Source of the DNA: Cyanobium sp. CZS25K | Lineage (GTDB): Bacteria; Cyanobacteriota; Cyanobacteriia; PCC-6307; Cyanobiaceae | Reading direction: 5' to 3' | DNA length: 64,000 nt | Assembly: GCA_030373325.1 (NCBI GenBank) | Contig: JAUCZB010000011.1 | Coordinates: 40,353 to 104,352 of the forward strand | Shown here: one piece after another, positions 1 through 8,517 of the stretch | Position numbering within the stretch: the stretch's first letter is position 1 | Layout: every line of letters starts with the position of its first letter | Translations under genes and position numbers: made by a program | Notes under the pieces: model-generated | Told to the model about the DNA's origin: nothing | The model's input: the letters and a program-made list of their open reading frames with translations, nothing else | The model's database searches: none

Positions 1-89
1 TCTTCTGGTGCTGCTGCGCCGCCCTCGGCCTGGGCAGCCGGGCCCTCGAGCGCCGGCTCGATCCCCACGCGGTGCCCAGCGCCACCTGA
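1..89 (+). CDS. 3' end of an ABC transporter permease (partial)
   Basis: An open frame runs in from the window edge (codons from base 3) to TGA at 87-89, giving 28 residues. It has a hydrophobic, Cys-rich start followed by a basic tail, SRALERRLDP. That pattern fits the last membrane segment and cytoplasmic tail of a HisM/GlnP-type amino-acid permease. It lies 50 bp before an ATPase of exactly that transporter class, the usual permease-ATPase order. The identification rests mainly on this context because only the tail is visible. Confidence 0.5.
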   Translation, partial: FWCCCAALGLGSRALERRLDPHAVPSAT

Positions 90-139
90 ACAGCGTTGCC
101 CTTTCCCACCTCCTTCGCTCCGTTTCCGTTTTCCGCCCC

Positions 140-889
140 ATGAGCCAAGCCAGCAGCGAACTGATGATCGAGGCGCGGGCCGTCGAGAAGTGGTATCCCA
201 ACGGCTTCCATGCCCTGCGCGGTGCCGATCTCACCGTGCGGCGGGGCGAGGTGGTGGTGATCATGGGCCCCTCGGGCTCGGGCAAGAGCACCTTCATCCG
301 CACCTTCAACGCCCTGGAGGATTTTCAGAAGGGCCGCATCAGCGTGGATGGCATCGAACTCTCCAACGACCTTCGCAACATCGATGCGGTGCGCCGGGAG
401 GTGGGCATGGTGTTCCAGCAGTTCAACCTGTTCCCCCACCTCTCGGTGCTCGAAAACCTCACCCTGGCGCCCGTGCTGGTGCGCCGGCGTCCGAAGGCCG
501 AGGTGGAGCAGCAGGCTCTGGCCCTGCTGGAGCGGGTGGGCATCGCCGAGCAGGCCGACAAGTTTCCCGGCCAGCTCTCCGGAGGACAGCAGCAGCGGGT
601 GGCGATCGCCCGGGCCCTGTGCATGGAGCCCCGCATCCTGCTGTTCGATGAACCCACCAGCGCCCTCGATCCGGAGATGGTGCGGGAGGTGCTGGAGGTG
701 ATGCAGAACCTCGCCGACGACGACATCACCATGGTGGTGGTGACCCATGAAGTGAAGTTCGCCCGCCATGTGGCCCACCGGGTGGTGCTGATGGCCGACG
801 GGGTGGTGGTGGAGGAGGCCGAACCGGAGGTGTTCTTCACCAATCCCAGCCACCAGCGCACGCGGCGGTTTCTGGATCAGATCCTCTGA
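140..889 (+). CDS. polar amino-acid ABC transporter ATP-binding protein (GlnQ/HisP family)
   Basis: A 249-aa cytoplasmic ATPase that would power amino-acid uptake with the permease ending at base 89. Visible motifs are Walker A GPSGSGKS (43-50), Q-loop VFQQFN (about 91), signature LSGGQ (146-150), Walker B ILLFDEP (166-172) and the switch His in VTHE (about 203). The length matches GlnQ proteins (240-255 aa). The ATG at 140 was chosen over an upstream in-frame start because the longer form would overlap the permease tail and adds low-complexity residues foreign to the family. Substrate (glutamine, glutamate or a general amino acid) cannot be told from the ATPase. It converges on the next gene with a 6-nt gap. 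Confidence 0.9.
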   Translation: MSQASSELMIEARAVEKWYPNGFHALRGADLTVRRGEVVVIMGPSGSGKSTFIRTFNALEDFQKGRISVDGIELSNDLRNIDAVRREVGMVFQQFNLFPHLSVLENLTLAPVLVRRRPKAEVEQQALALLERVGIAEQADKFPGQLSGGQQQRVAIARALCMEPRILLFDEPTSALDPEMVREVLEVMQNLADDDITMVVVTHEVKFARHVAHRVVLMADGVVVEEAEPEVFFTNPSHQRTRRFLDQIL

Positions 890-895
890 GCCGCC

Positions 896-2461
896 CTACA
901 CCCGCGTCGCCCAGTCGGCCGCATTGAGCTGCGGAAACAACCCGTCCTCCCGCTGCACCCCCGCCAGCCACTCCGGGGGCAGGTCGGTGCCGTGCTCCAG
1001 GGCATCGATCAGGCGCCAGAAACGGTCGAGGTGGCGGTGGATCCGCTCGCGGGCCAGGCCGGTGGTGGTGCCGGCCCGCAGGATGAAACTCCAGTCGGAG
1101 CTCTGGGCCAGCAGCAGTTCACGCCCGGCCTGGGTGAGCAGGGCGCGCTGGGCGGTGCTGCCCACACCCCGGTTCACCCGTTGCACCATGGCGCGTGAGG
1201 CGCGTTGCCACTCGGCCACCACCCAGGCGTTGGTGTCGTTCAGCCAGTAGTCGTGATAGCCCCCCTGGCCCCAGCTGGAGGGCGCCGGCCGGCAGACCTG
1301 AAGCGTCCGGCCCTGGCTCAGCACCTCGCGCAGGTGGGTGAAGCGCACCTCCATGGCTGGGCCCTGGCGGAACAGCTCCGCCAGGAACAGGGGGCCCTCG
1401 AACCACCAGTGGCCGAACAGTTCGGCATCGAAGGGGGCCACCAGCAGCGGCGGCGGCTCGATCGTCGCCGCCAGGTGGGACATCTGGGCGGAGCGGCCCC
1501 GCAGGAACGCCTCGGCGTGGTCCCTCACCTTCTCGGCTGCCCGCTCCGGGTCGTAGGGCCGCTTCAGCTCAAGGGGACAACCCTGGGCACTGACCCGGTG
1601 CAGCTTGAGCCCGAGGGGACGGCGGTCATGGATGCCCTGGGCGCTGAGGGACGCTTCGGGCAGGTCCCAGCCCAGATCGCGGTGGAATTCCCGGTAGGCG
1701 CCGTCACCGGGATACCCCTGGCTGGCACTCCACACCGGCAGGGTGGATTCGCTGTCGCGGGCGAAGAAGGCCACCCCCGCGGTGGAACAGATCGGGGCGT
1801 ACACCCCGTAGCGGGGCCGCGGCAGGGCATGCAGCAGGCCGTGGCCGTCGAGCAGGGAGTAGCGCAGGCCGCACTGCGCCAGTAGCTGATCGAGGTCCTC
1901 GTAGTAGGCACACTCTGGCAGCCAGATCCCCAAAGGGCGCACACCGAGCAGCCGCTGGTGCTCCCGCACGGCGGTGAGCAGCTGGGCCCGCACCGCCTCC
2001 GGGGACTCCCGCAGCAGGGGCAGGTAGCCATGGGTGGCCCCACAGGTGATCAGATCCAGGACCCCCTGCTCCTGCAGGCGGCGGAACCGGGGCAGCAGCG
2101 CCCCTTGCATCCCCCGCCACTGGCCCTCGATGGCCGTGAGGGTCTGCTGCAGCTGGAGGGCCGGCCGCTGCAGATCGGGATCCACCGCGTCGAGCAAGGT
2201 CCGGCGCAGGGCCAGCCAGGCGGGGAAGCGGCCGTTCAGGGCCCTGTCGCTCAGCAGCGACAGCAGGGTGGGGGAGAGGCCGAGGGTGAGCTTCGGCCGT
2301 TGCTCCGGATCGGCGGCCGCCCGCTCCAGCACGGCCAGCAGCGGCAGATAGCATTCCTGCAGGGCCTGGAAGTACCAGTCCTCCTCCAGGGAGCCCGGTT
2401 CTCCCGATCGCACGTAGGGGAGGTGGGCATGCAACACCAGGGCCAGATCGCCTGCGGCCAT
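896..2461 (-). CDS. GH57-family 1,4-alpha-glucan branching enzyme
   Basis: A 521-aa protein of the GH57/DUF1957 branching-enzyme group, which introduces alpha-1,6 branches into glycogen. Family blocks are seen in order: HAHLPY (11-16), GATHGYLPLL (141-150), WLPECAYY with the expected nucleophile Glu183, FDAELFGHWWFEG with the expected acid Asp345, and NDTNAW near 410. Length agrees with the bacterial enzymes (about 520-530 aa). It starts 112 bp from leuA in a divergent arrangement, so the two share one intergenic region. Cyanobacteria usually also carry a GH13 GlgB, so this would be a second branching enzyme. Family is confident; the exact activity was not tested here. Confidence 0.88.
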   Translation of the reverse strand: MAAGDLALVLHAHLPYVRSGEPGSLEEDWYFQALQECYLPLLAVLERAAADPEQRPKLTLGLSPTLLSLLSDRALNGRFPAWLALRRTLLDAVDPDLQRPALQLQQTLTAIEGQWRGMQGALLPRFRRLQEQGVLDLITCGATHGYLPLLRESPEAVRAQLLTAVREHQRLLGVRPLGIWLPECAYYEDLDQLLAQCGLRYSLLDGHGLLHALPRPRYGVYAPICSTAGVAFFARDSESTLPVWSASQGYPGDGAYREFHRDLGWDLPEASLSAQGIHDRRPLGLKLHRVSAQGCPLELKRPYDPERAAEKVRDHAEAFLRGRSAQMSHLAATIEPPPLLVAPFDAELFGHWWFEGPLFLAELFRQGPAMEVRFTHLREVLSQGRTLQVCRPAPSSWGQGGYHDYWLNDTNAWVVAEWQRASRAMVQRVNRGVGSTAQRALLTQAGRELLLAQSSDWSFILRAGTTTGLARERIHRHLDRFWRLIDALEHGTDLPPEWLAGVQREDGLFPQLNAADWATRV

Positions 2462-2478
2462 GGGGGAACCTCTGTGGC

Positions 2479-2544
2479 GCCACTCTACGTTCCGCTCCCA
2501 GACGTTCCGCTCCCGGGGCCGGGACTTCCGGCCCCTAGAGTGGC
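2479..2544. repeat. 9-bp inverted repeat enclosing a 13-bp tandem repeat in the leuA 5' region
   Basis: GCCACTCTA (2479-2487) is matched by its exact reverse complement TAGAGTGGC (2536-2544). Between them ACGTTCCGCTCCC occurs twice (2487-2499 and 2502-2514), 15 bp apart. The element fills most of the short divergent space between the branching-enzyme gene and leuA. It could be a paired operator or a leader structure, but no known regulator site was recognised. Confidence 0.5.
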
Positions 2545-2573
2545 CCTAACTCATAGTTGTTCCGCCTAACCCC

Positions 2574-4199
2574 ATGGCCCGCGATCCCGGCCGGGTATTG
2601 ATCTTCGATACCACCCTCCGCGACGGGGAGCAGTCCCCCGGCGCCAGCCTCAACCTGGAGGAGAAGCTCGCGATCGCCCAGCAGCTGGCCCGCCTGGGGG
2701 TCGACATCATCGAGGCCGGTTTCCCCTTCGCCAGCAGCGGCGATTTCCATGCCGTCCAGCGCATCGCCGCCACGGTGGGCACCCCCGATGGCCCGGTGAT
2801 CTGCGGCCTGGCCCGGGCGGCGGCCGGCGACATCAAGGCCTGCGCCGACGCCGTGGCCCCCGCCGCCCACCGGCGCATCCACACCTTCATCGCCACCAGC
2901 GACATCCATCTGGAGCACAAGCTGCGCAAGACCCGCGCCGAGGTGCTCGCCATCACCGCGGAGATGGTGGCCTACGCCCGCTCCCTTGTCGACGACGTGG
3001 AGTTCTCCTGCGAGGACGCCGGCCGCAGCGACCCCGACTTCATGCATCAGGTGATCGAAGCGGCGATCACGGCCGGGGCCACCACCATCAACATTCCCGA
3101 CACGGTGGGGTACACCACACCGTCCGAATTCGGTGCGATCATCGCCGGCATCAACCGCTCGGTGCCCAACATCGATCAGGCGGTGATTTCGGTGCATGGG
3201 CACAACGATCTCGGTCTGGCGGTGGCCAACTTCCTCGAGGCTGTCAAGAACGGCGCCCGCCAGCTGGAGTGCACCATCAACGGCATCGGTGAACGGGCCG
3301 GCAACGCCTCCCTCGAGGAGCTGGTGATGGCGCTGCACGTGCGCCGCAGCTACTTCAACCCCTTCCTGGGCCGGCCCCCCGAGCAGCGCGATCCCCTCAC
3401 CAACGTGCGCACCGAGGAGATCACCAAGACCTCCCGCCTGGTCTCCAACCTCACCGGCATGGCCGTGCAGCCCAACAAGGCGATCGTGGGCGCGAATGCC
3501 TTCGCCCACGAATCCGGCATCCACCAGGACGGCGTGCTCAAGAACCGGCTCACCTACGAGATCATCGACGCCCGCACGGTCGGTCTGGCCGACAACCGCC
3601 TCTCCCTCGGCAAGCTCTCGGGACGCAGCGCCTTCCGCGCCCGGCTGGAGGAGCTCGGCTACACACTGGAGCGCCACGACCTCGACGACGCCTTCGCCCG
3701 CTTCAAGGAACTGGCCGACCGCAAGCGGGAAATCACCGACCGGGATCTCGAAGCGATCGTCAGCGAGCAGGTGCAGCAGCAGGACGGCCCCCGCTACGTG
3801 TTGCAGTCGGTGCAGGTGAGCTGCGGCACCAACCTCCAGCCCACCGCCACCGTCACCCTGCGGGACGGGGACGGCATCGACCTGACCGAGGCGGCGATCG
3901 GCACGGGCCCGGTGGATGCGGTCTGCCAGGCTCTCAACCACCTGGCCCAGGTGCCGAACGAGCTGGTGGAGTTCAGCATCAAATCCGTCACCGAAGGCAT
4001 CGACGCCATGGGCGAGGTCACCATCCGCCTGCGTCATCAGGGGGTGCTGTACTCGGGCCACGCCGCCGATACCGACATCGTCGTGGCGGCGGCCCAGGCC
4101 TTCGTCAACGCCCTCAACCGGCTGGTGTCCGGCAGCCAGCGCGCCCCGCTCCATCCCCAGAAGACACCCCTTCCGGTGGCGGAACGGCCGCGTCTGTGA
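2574..4199 (+). CDS. leuA: 2-isopropylmalate synthase
   Basis: A 541-aa enzyme that condenses acetyl-CoA with 2-oxoisovalerate, the first step of leucine biosynthesis. The N-terminal TIM barrel begins with [13 protein letters not shown] (residues 10-22), holding the metal-binding Asp and catalytic Arg. The metal-ligand HGHND block is near residues 209-213. The linker carries the family sequence [13 protein letters not shown] (about 307-319). The C-terminal part has the LeuA allosteric dimer domain, where leucine feedback normally acts. Length is typical of the long cyanobacterial form. The stop overlaps the GTG start of the next gene (GTGA), so translation of the two is probably coupled. Confidence 0.97.
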   Translation: MARDPGRVLIFDTTLRDGEQSPGASLNLEEKLAIAQQLARLGVDIIEAGFPFASSGDFHAVQRIAATVGTPDGPVICGLARAAAGDIKACADAVAPAAHRRIHTFIATSDIHLEHKLRKTRAEVLAITAEMVAYARSLVDDVEFSCEDAGRSDPDFMHQVIEAAITAGATTINIPDTVGYTTPSEFGAIIAGINRSVPNIDQAVISVHGHNDLGLAVANFLEAVKNGARQLECTINGIGERAGNASLEELVMALHVRRSYFNPFLGRPPEQRDPLTNVRTEEITKTSRLVSNLTGMAVQPNKAIVGANAFAHESGIHQDGVLKNRLTYEIIDARTVGLADNRLSLGKLSGRSAFRARLEELGYTLERHDLDDAFARFKELADRKREITDRDLEAIVSEQVQQQDGPRYVLQSVQVSCGTNLQPTATVTLRDGDGIDLTEAAIGTGPVDAVCQALNHLAQVPNELVEFSIKSVTEGIDAMGEVTIRLRHQGVLYSGHAADTDIVVAAAQAFVNALNRLVSGSQRAPLHPQKTPLPVAERPRL

Positions 4200-5032
4200 A
4201 CACCCCGGGCCGCTCCTCCCTGGCCAGGGGCCTGCAGCTGGCCGCGCTGCTGCTGGTGGCCGTGCTGTTGCTGCTGCCGCTGCTGTGGCTGGTCAGCACT
4301 TCCCTCAAGGGACCGGCGGAGAACATCTTCACCAGTCCCCCCGCCCTGCTGCCGGCCCAGCCGAGCCTGGAGGCCTACGGGCGCCTGTTCGCCGCCAATC
4401 CCATGGGCACCTACCTGCTCAACAGCACGATCGTCAGCGCCCTGGCGGTGGTCGCCAACCTGCTGTTCTGCTCCCTGGCGGCCTACCCCCTGGCCCGGAT
4501 GAGCTTCCGCGGCCGCGGCCTGGTGCTGGCCCTGGTGGTGGCCACGATCCTGATCCCCTTCCAGGTGGTGATGATTCCTCTCTATCTGCTGATGGTGCAG
4601 ATCGGCCTGCGCAACAGCCTCTGGGCCCTGATCGTTCCCCAGGCCGCTACCGCCTTCGGCATCTTTCTGCTGCGGCAGAGCTTCCTGGCGGTGCCGGTGG
4701 AGCTGGAGGAGGCGGCCCGGATCGATGGCTGCACCCGTATCGGCGAATGGTGGAACGTGATGCTGCCGGCGGCGCGGGCCGACCTGATCACCCTGGCGAT
4801 GTTCGTGTTCATCGGCACCTGGAGTGACTTCCTCTGGCCCCTGATCATTCTCGATGATCCGAGCCTCTACACCCTGCCCCTGGGTCTGCAGCAGCTGGCC
4901 AGCAGTTTCTCCCTCGACTGGCGCCTGGTGGCGGCCGGCTCGGTGGTCTCGATCCTGCCGGTGCTGCTGCTGTTCGTGCTGCTGCAGCGCTACATCCTCC
5001 CCAGCGCCAGCGGCGATGCCGTGAAGGGCTGA
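4196..5032 (+). CDS. carbohydrate ABC transporter permease (MalG/UgpE type)
   Basis: A 278-aa inner-membrane permease with about six hydrophobic segments (around 12-34, 80-105, 112-135, 145-165, 195-215, 245-268). It has the coupling-helix EAA motif [21 protein letters not shown] (about 171-190), in which EAA and the distant G place it in the sugar/glycerol-phosphate subfamily. Translation starts with GTG inside the leuA stop (GTGA overlap). No partner permease, binding protein or ATPase lies beside it, so its complex must be completed by genes elsewhere. Sugar type is inferred from family; substrate is unknown. Confidence 0.85.
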   Translation: MNTPGRSSLARGLQLAALLLVAVLLLLPLLWLVSTSLKGPAENIFTSPPALLPAQPSLEAYGRLFAANPMGTYLLNSTIVSALAVVANLLFCSLAAYPLARMSFRGRGLVLALVVATILIPFQVVMIPLYLLMVQIGLRNSLWALIVPQAATAFGIFLLRQSFLAVPVELEEAARIDGCTRIGEWWNVMLPAARADLITLAMFVFIGTWSDFLWPLIILDDPSLYTLPLGLQQLASSFSLDWRLVAAGSVVSILPVLLLFVLLQRYILPSASGDAVKG

Positions 5033-5254
5033 AGCGGGGAGCTCCCACCCGTCAGGGCGCTGCAGATGGCCTTGGGGTTTCCCCCGTCCAGCCATGCCAT
5101 GTTGCAAAAACGCCCTGCAGCTATGGCGAGCGGGTGATCCGTACGCCAGGGTTCTGGCCCAGATCACACCCCTCCATCTCAGCCTGCTGGTGATCGATCC
5201 CACCGGCGAGCTGACGGCCATCTTCCCCAGCAACCGGGCCGCCGAGGGGACCCT

Positions 5255-5752
5255 TCAGGGGCTGCCCAGTGCCGGAGGGCGCAGAACGCCGCCGTCACGG
5301 CGGTCGGCAGGGGGTGGGCCGGTTCGGCTGCCGGCGCCTGCGGAAGGCATCGGCGGGGTGGGGAAGGGGTCCGGATCCGTCGGGGAGCGGCGGACGGCTC
5401 GGCCCTGCATGTCAGCCAGGGCCGACCGCCATTGCTCCTGCTGCTGTTCGAGCGCCTCCAGCCGCTGGGCAGCGGCTTCCAGGGTCTGGAGGCGTCCCAC
5501 CATCGCCCGCTGCTGCTCCTCCAGCACGGAGGTGCGATCCAGAGCCCGGCTGTTCTCCAGTCCCTGCAGGCGCTGCTCCAGCCGCAGCAGCAGCTGGTTC
5601 TGCTCCCGTGTCTTCGCCAGGATCACCAGGAACAGCACGGCGAGCATGCTGCTCAGGCCGATCTGCAGCAAGCCCGTCCAGACCGGCGGACCTGGGGGCG
5701 TCTGCACGGGGCGTCGGTACCCATGGTCTTCGCGGTCGGTGATCGAGACCAT
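5255..5752 (-). CDS. hypothetical single-pass membrane protein with coiled coil
   Basis: Not recognised by function. From ATG 5752 it encodes 165 aa: a short polar N-terminus, one membrane helix (WTGLLQIGLSSMLAVLFLVIL, about 23-43), then a Gln/Leu/Glu-rich stretch with heptad-like spacing (about 50-110) that should form a coiled coil, and a Pro-rich tail. An upstream in-frame ATG at 5842 would overlap the ligase gene and adds only low-complexity residues. It lies 55 nt downstream of the PGM1-like ligase on the same strand, so the two may be cotranscribed. It could be a scaffold or sensor anchor; this is inference. Confidence 0.55.
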   Translation of the reverse strand: MVSITDREDHGYRRPVQTPPGPPVWTGLLQIGLSSMLAVLFLVILAKTREQNQLLLRLEQRLQGLENSRALDRTSVLEEQQRAMVGRLQTLEAAAQRLEALEQQQEQWRSALADMQGRAVRRSPTDPDPFPTPPMPSAGAGSRTGPPPADRRDGGVLRPPALGSP

Positions 5753-5807
5753 GCGCCCCCTGTCCTGCCCCATCCTGCCCTGATCGGCCCGGGGCGTCAG
5801 CCGACCC

Positions 5808-7328
5808 TCAGGGGGAGGGGGTGCCGCTGCGGGCGCCGGCACCGGCCAGCAGCTCCGCCACGGTGGATCGGTAGACGGCGGACGCCTGCTCCGGATCGCG
5901 GCCGATGCAGGTCATGCCCAGCTTGCCGAACTCCGAGAGGCAGCCCAGCAGGTGAAAGACGCTGCCCTGCAGACGGGCGGGGTCGTAGTGGAGCCCGGCC
6001 TCGGCGACGATGTCGATCAGGTCCAGCGGCATCAGGCCCCGCAGGCGGTGGTCACTGAGGTTGTCGGTGGCGCGGTAGTGCAACGGTTGGCCGGTGGGGG
6101 AGAGGAACTGGCCGGTGGCGGGGTCGAGGCTGCCCGCGGTGATCGCCCGCAGGGCCATGAACGGATGGGTGGTGCCGCCCTGGCGCAGGTTGACCTCGAT
6201 GGCCTGGAGATCCCAGGTCTCTCCGAAGCGACGGGCGATGAAGTCGACCCCGTAGCGCTCGAGGGCGCCTTCGGAGGCGAGGGCCTGGCCGACGGCCAGG
6301 CCGTGCTGCATCAAGGCCACCCGGTAGGACGTGGCGGCGGGAAAGCAGCAGCCCAGGTAGGTCTGGCCGCCGGCGCCGCCGAGGATCTGCTCATGGGTGG
6401 AGAGCACCTCCACCACCCCCCCCGGGTGGATGGTGCCCTGCACACTCGGGGAACGCAGCGTGACGCCACCCTCCAGCCAGGCTTCGGCCAGGGCCCCCTG
6501 CTGGCTCAGCAACTGCATCCAGCCGGCCGCCGGCATCGGCAGCTGCTCCAGGGCCTCCCGCAGCCGTCCGACCCGCTCCTTCCTGGAGAGATCGGCCAGG
6601 GTCAGGGGCGCCAAGGCAAGCCTGGCATTGCCTTCGCCGCTGAAGCCCTCGTTCAGCTTGACCACGCAACCGCCCAGCCCGGGGTGGCTGTCCCACAGGT
6701 CAGCCACCGCCTCTGCCAGGTCCTCGAGGCTGTGGGCCAGCCCGGTGCCTGGGGGGTGGGGAACGCCGCAGCGGGCGAACAGCTCCCGGCTGCCCGCCTT
6801 GGTGCCCCAGTAGCCCAGGGCAGGATCGGTGCCCAGCAGGGGCACCTGCAGGCGTTCGGAGAGCGTCTTCTCCAGCTCCGTCACCACGTAGCAGATGATG
6901 AAGCTGCGACCGGGCCGCAGCCGCTCCCGGATCCTCCCCAGCAGGGCCGGACGCTCGAGCAGCTTCTGGGTGAGCGGTCGGGACGAGCCATCGTCGGTGT
7001 CGAACAGGTGCAGCCGCCGGCGGGCATGGGAGGTGGGCACACCGGGCATGAGCTCCAGCACCGCATCCACCACCAGTTCGGGCAGCAGCTTGCTGGTCAC
7101 GTAGACCACCTGAACCCCTGGATGGCGGAGCCGCATCAGGGAGAAGAGCTGGCGTTCCTCGTAGTGGTGGGCCCCCGTCACCAGGGCCAGCTGGGAAGGA
7201 TCCATCGTCAGCGACGGCACCATCAGCAGATCGAAATCCGCACCGGCAGTCCCCCCGCCCGCATCACCGTGCTCCCGGCCCCAGGGCGGCTGCAACTGCT
7301 GCTGCAGTTCGCGGAAGCTCAGAACCAT
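5808..7328 (-). CDS. ATP-grasp peptide ligase, PGM1-related
   Basis: A 506-aa protein resembling the PGM1-type carboxylate-amine ligases named after pheganomycin synthesis. Members of the ATP-grasp fold join a carboxylate to an amine through an acyl phosphate. Visible parts are an N-terminal domain that reads like a phosphate/peptide recognition module (residues 30-190), a glycine-rich nucleotide loop VVKLNEGFSGEGNA (about 221-234), and a C-terminal half with QAIEVNLRQGGTTHP (about 380-395) holding metal-binding Glu and Asn. Neighbours do not reveal a pathway: a small coiled-coil protein follows and a SemiSWEET gene diverges 51 nt away. Fold assignment is firm; substrate is unknown. Confidence 0.75.
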   Translation of the reverse strand: MVLSFRELQQQLQPPWGREHGDAGGGTAGADFDLLMVPSLTMDPSQLALVTGAHHYEERQLFSLMRLRHPGVQVVYVTSKLLPELVVDAVLELMPGVPTSHARRRLHLFDTDDGSSRPLTQKLLERPALLGRIRERLRPGRSFIICYVVTELEKTLSERLQVPLLGTDPALGYWGTKAGSRELFARCGVPHPPGTGLAHSLEDLAEAVADLWDSHPGLGGCVVKLNEGFSGEGNARLALAPLTLADLSRKERVGRLREALEQLPMPAAGWMQLLSQQGALAEAWLEGGVTLRSPSVQGTIHPGGVVEVLSTHEQILGGAGGQTYLGCCFPAATSYRVALMQHGLAVGQALASEGALERYGVDFIARRFGETWDLQAIEVNLRQGGTTHPFMALRAITAGSLDPATGQFLSPTGQPLHYRATDNLSDHRLRGLMPLDLIDIVAEAGLHYDPARLQGSVFHLLGCLSEFGKLGMTCIGRDPEQASAVYRSTVAELLAGAGARSGTPSP

Positions 7329-7379
7329 GGCCGGATGGGGGGAATGCCGTCATGCTGACCTCCAGAGCGACCATCGCCC

Positions 7380-7685
7380 ATGGAATCCTTCGCGGTGAGC
7401 GCCCTCGGTTACGGAGCCGCGTCGCTCACCACCCTCAGCCTGTTCCCCCAGGCCGTGAAGACCGTGCGCAGCGGCGACACCAGCGCCATCTCGCTGCGGA
7501 TGTACGGCCTGTTCACGCTGGGGGTGCTGGCCTGGGCCATCTACGGCCTGGTCAGGGCCGATGGACCGGTGATCGTCGCCAACGTGATCACCCTCGTCCC
7601 GGCGACGGTGGTGCTGGAGCGCAAACTGCGGGCCCTGCTGGGCGCGCCCCCTGGGCAGGGCCGTCGTCCCGGGGGAAGGGACTGA
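7380..7685 (+). CDS. SemiSWEET-type transporter (PQ-loop/MtN3 family)
   Basis: A 101-aa membrane protein with three predicted helices (about 8-27, 42-60, 66-84), the size of bacterial SemiSWEETs, which dimerise to move sugars such as sucrose by facilitated diffusion. The PQ-loop signature FPQAVKTVRSGDTS begins at residue 22, and the SISLRMY-like sequence (AISLRMYG) follows as in the family. The stop is 1 nt before the first crcB start, so it heads a three-gene operon of small membrane transporters. Function is inferred from family; a sugar substrate is not proven by sequence. Confidence 0.85.
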   Translation: MESFAVSALGYGAASLTTLSLFPQAVKTVRSGDTSAISLRMYGLFTLGVLAWAIYGLVRADGPVIVANVITLVPATVVLERKLRALLGAPPGQGRRPGGRD

Positions 7686-7686
7686 A

Positions 7687-8070
7687 ATGGCGGCGCCCCT
7701 GGACAACGGCGCCCTGTTCGTCGCCATCGGAGCGGTGCCGGGGGCCTGGTTGCGTTTCCGGGTGGTCAACCATCTCGAGCCGATGCTGCCCCGCAAGCAC
7801 TGGGGCACCTTCGGGGTGAATCTGATCGCCTGTTTCGCCATCGGTCTGCTGGTGAGCCTGGAGGCGAGCTGCGGGGTGGCGGCCGGCCGCACCCTGCTGC
7901 TGCTGGCCACCGGATTCCTGGGCAGCTTCAGCACCTTCTCCACCTGGATCGCTGAGCTGCACCAGACCCTCCACCGGAGCCAGCGCCGGGAGGCCGTCCT
8001 TCTCTGCGGCGGTTCGGTGCTGGGGGGGCTGCTGGCCGTGGGCGCAGGCCTGGCCCTGGGCAGTTCCTAG
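7687..8070 (+). CDS. crcB: fluoride exporter CrcB/Fluc, first copy
   Basis: A 127-aa four-helix protein of the Fluc/CrcB family, which forms dual-topology dimeric fluoride channels. Family signatures are GAVPGAWLRFRV (about 13-24, the GxxxR block), FGVNLIACFAIG (about 40-51, pore Asn) and GFLGSFSTFSTW (about 78-89, with the Phe/Thr pore residues). It begins 1 nt after the SemiSWEET gene and ends 9 nt before a second crcB. Adjacent unequal crcB genes usually encode an obligate heterodimer in bacteria with two copies. No clear fluoride riboswitch is seen upstream. Confidence 0.88.
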   Translation: MAAPLDNGALFVAIGAVPGAWLRFRVVNHLEPMLPRKHWGTFGVNLIACFAIGLLVSLEASCGVAAGRTLLLLATGFLGSFSTFSTWIAELHQTLHRSQRREAVLLCGGSVLGGLLAVGAGLALGSS

Positions 8071-8079
8071 GACAGGCCG

Positions 8080-8517
8080 ATGGCAACGTCCCCGACCGAA
8101 GGCCCTACCACCAGCCTGCGCCGCGAGGCACGGGACCTGCTGCTGGTGGCCGCCGGCGCGGTGCCCGGTGCCCTGCTGCGCTGGCGCCTGGAGGACCTGG
8201 GCAAGGGCCTGGTGGGAGGACACACCGGGCTGATCGAGTCCGATCTGGTGGCCAACATGCTGGGCACGTTCCTGATCGGCGTCATCGCGGCGCAGCCGGC
8301 CCCCCGTCCGCGGCTGATGCTGCTGGGCGGCATCGGCTTCTGCGGTTCGCTGACCACCTTCAGCAGCTGGATGCTGCAGATCGTCCTGGCCCTGCGCCGT
8401 GGGCGCCCGGTCGAGGCGTTCGCCGTGGTGCTGGTGAGCCTGCTGGGGGGGCTGGTGCTGGTGCGTTTGGGCCTGGCGGTGGGGCACGGGCTCAGCCGGC
8501 GGCGGCTCAGGCGCTGA
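8080..8517 (+). CDS. crcB: fluoride exporter CrcB/Fluc, second copy
   Basis: A 145-aa Fluc homologue, clearly diverged from the copy just upstream. It has GAVPGALLRWRLE (about 26-38), DLVANMLGTFLIGV (about 55-68, pore Asn) and GFCGSLTTFSSWM (about 86-98). An extra charged N-terminus of about 16 residues and a basic Arg-rich C-terminus distinguish it. The pair probably forms the two halves of a heteromeric fluoride channel, each fixed in opposite topology. It overlaps the convergent HD-domain gene by 11 nt at its 3' end. Confidence 0.87.
   Translation: MATSPTEGPTTSLRREARDLLLVAAGAVPGALLRWRLEDLGKGLVGGHTGLIESDLVANMLGTFLIGVIAAQPAPRPRLMLLGGIGFCGSLTTFSSWMLQIVLALRRGRPVEAFAVVLVSLLGGLVLVRLGLAVGHGLSRRRLRR

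Noticed and set aside
2535..4154. Long open frame on the minus strand opposite leuA
   Set aside because: It is antisense to a clear leuA, and its translation is low-complexity Gly/Val/His-rich, typical of shadow frames in GC-rich DNA.
7329..7379. Possible fluoride riboswitch before the SemiSWEET-crcB operon
   Set aside because: GGATGGGG and ATGCTGACCTCC faintly recall parts of the crcB motif, but the gap is only 51 bp and the conserved GGNGAUGG...UUCNCC pairing is not present.
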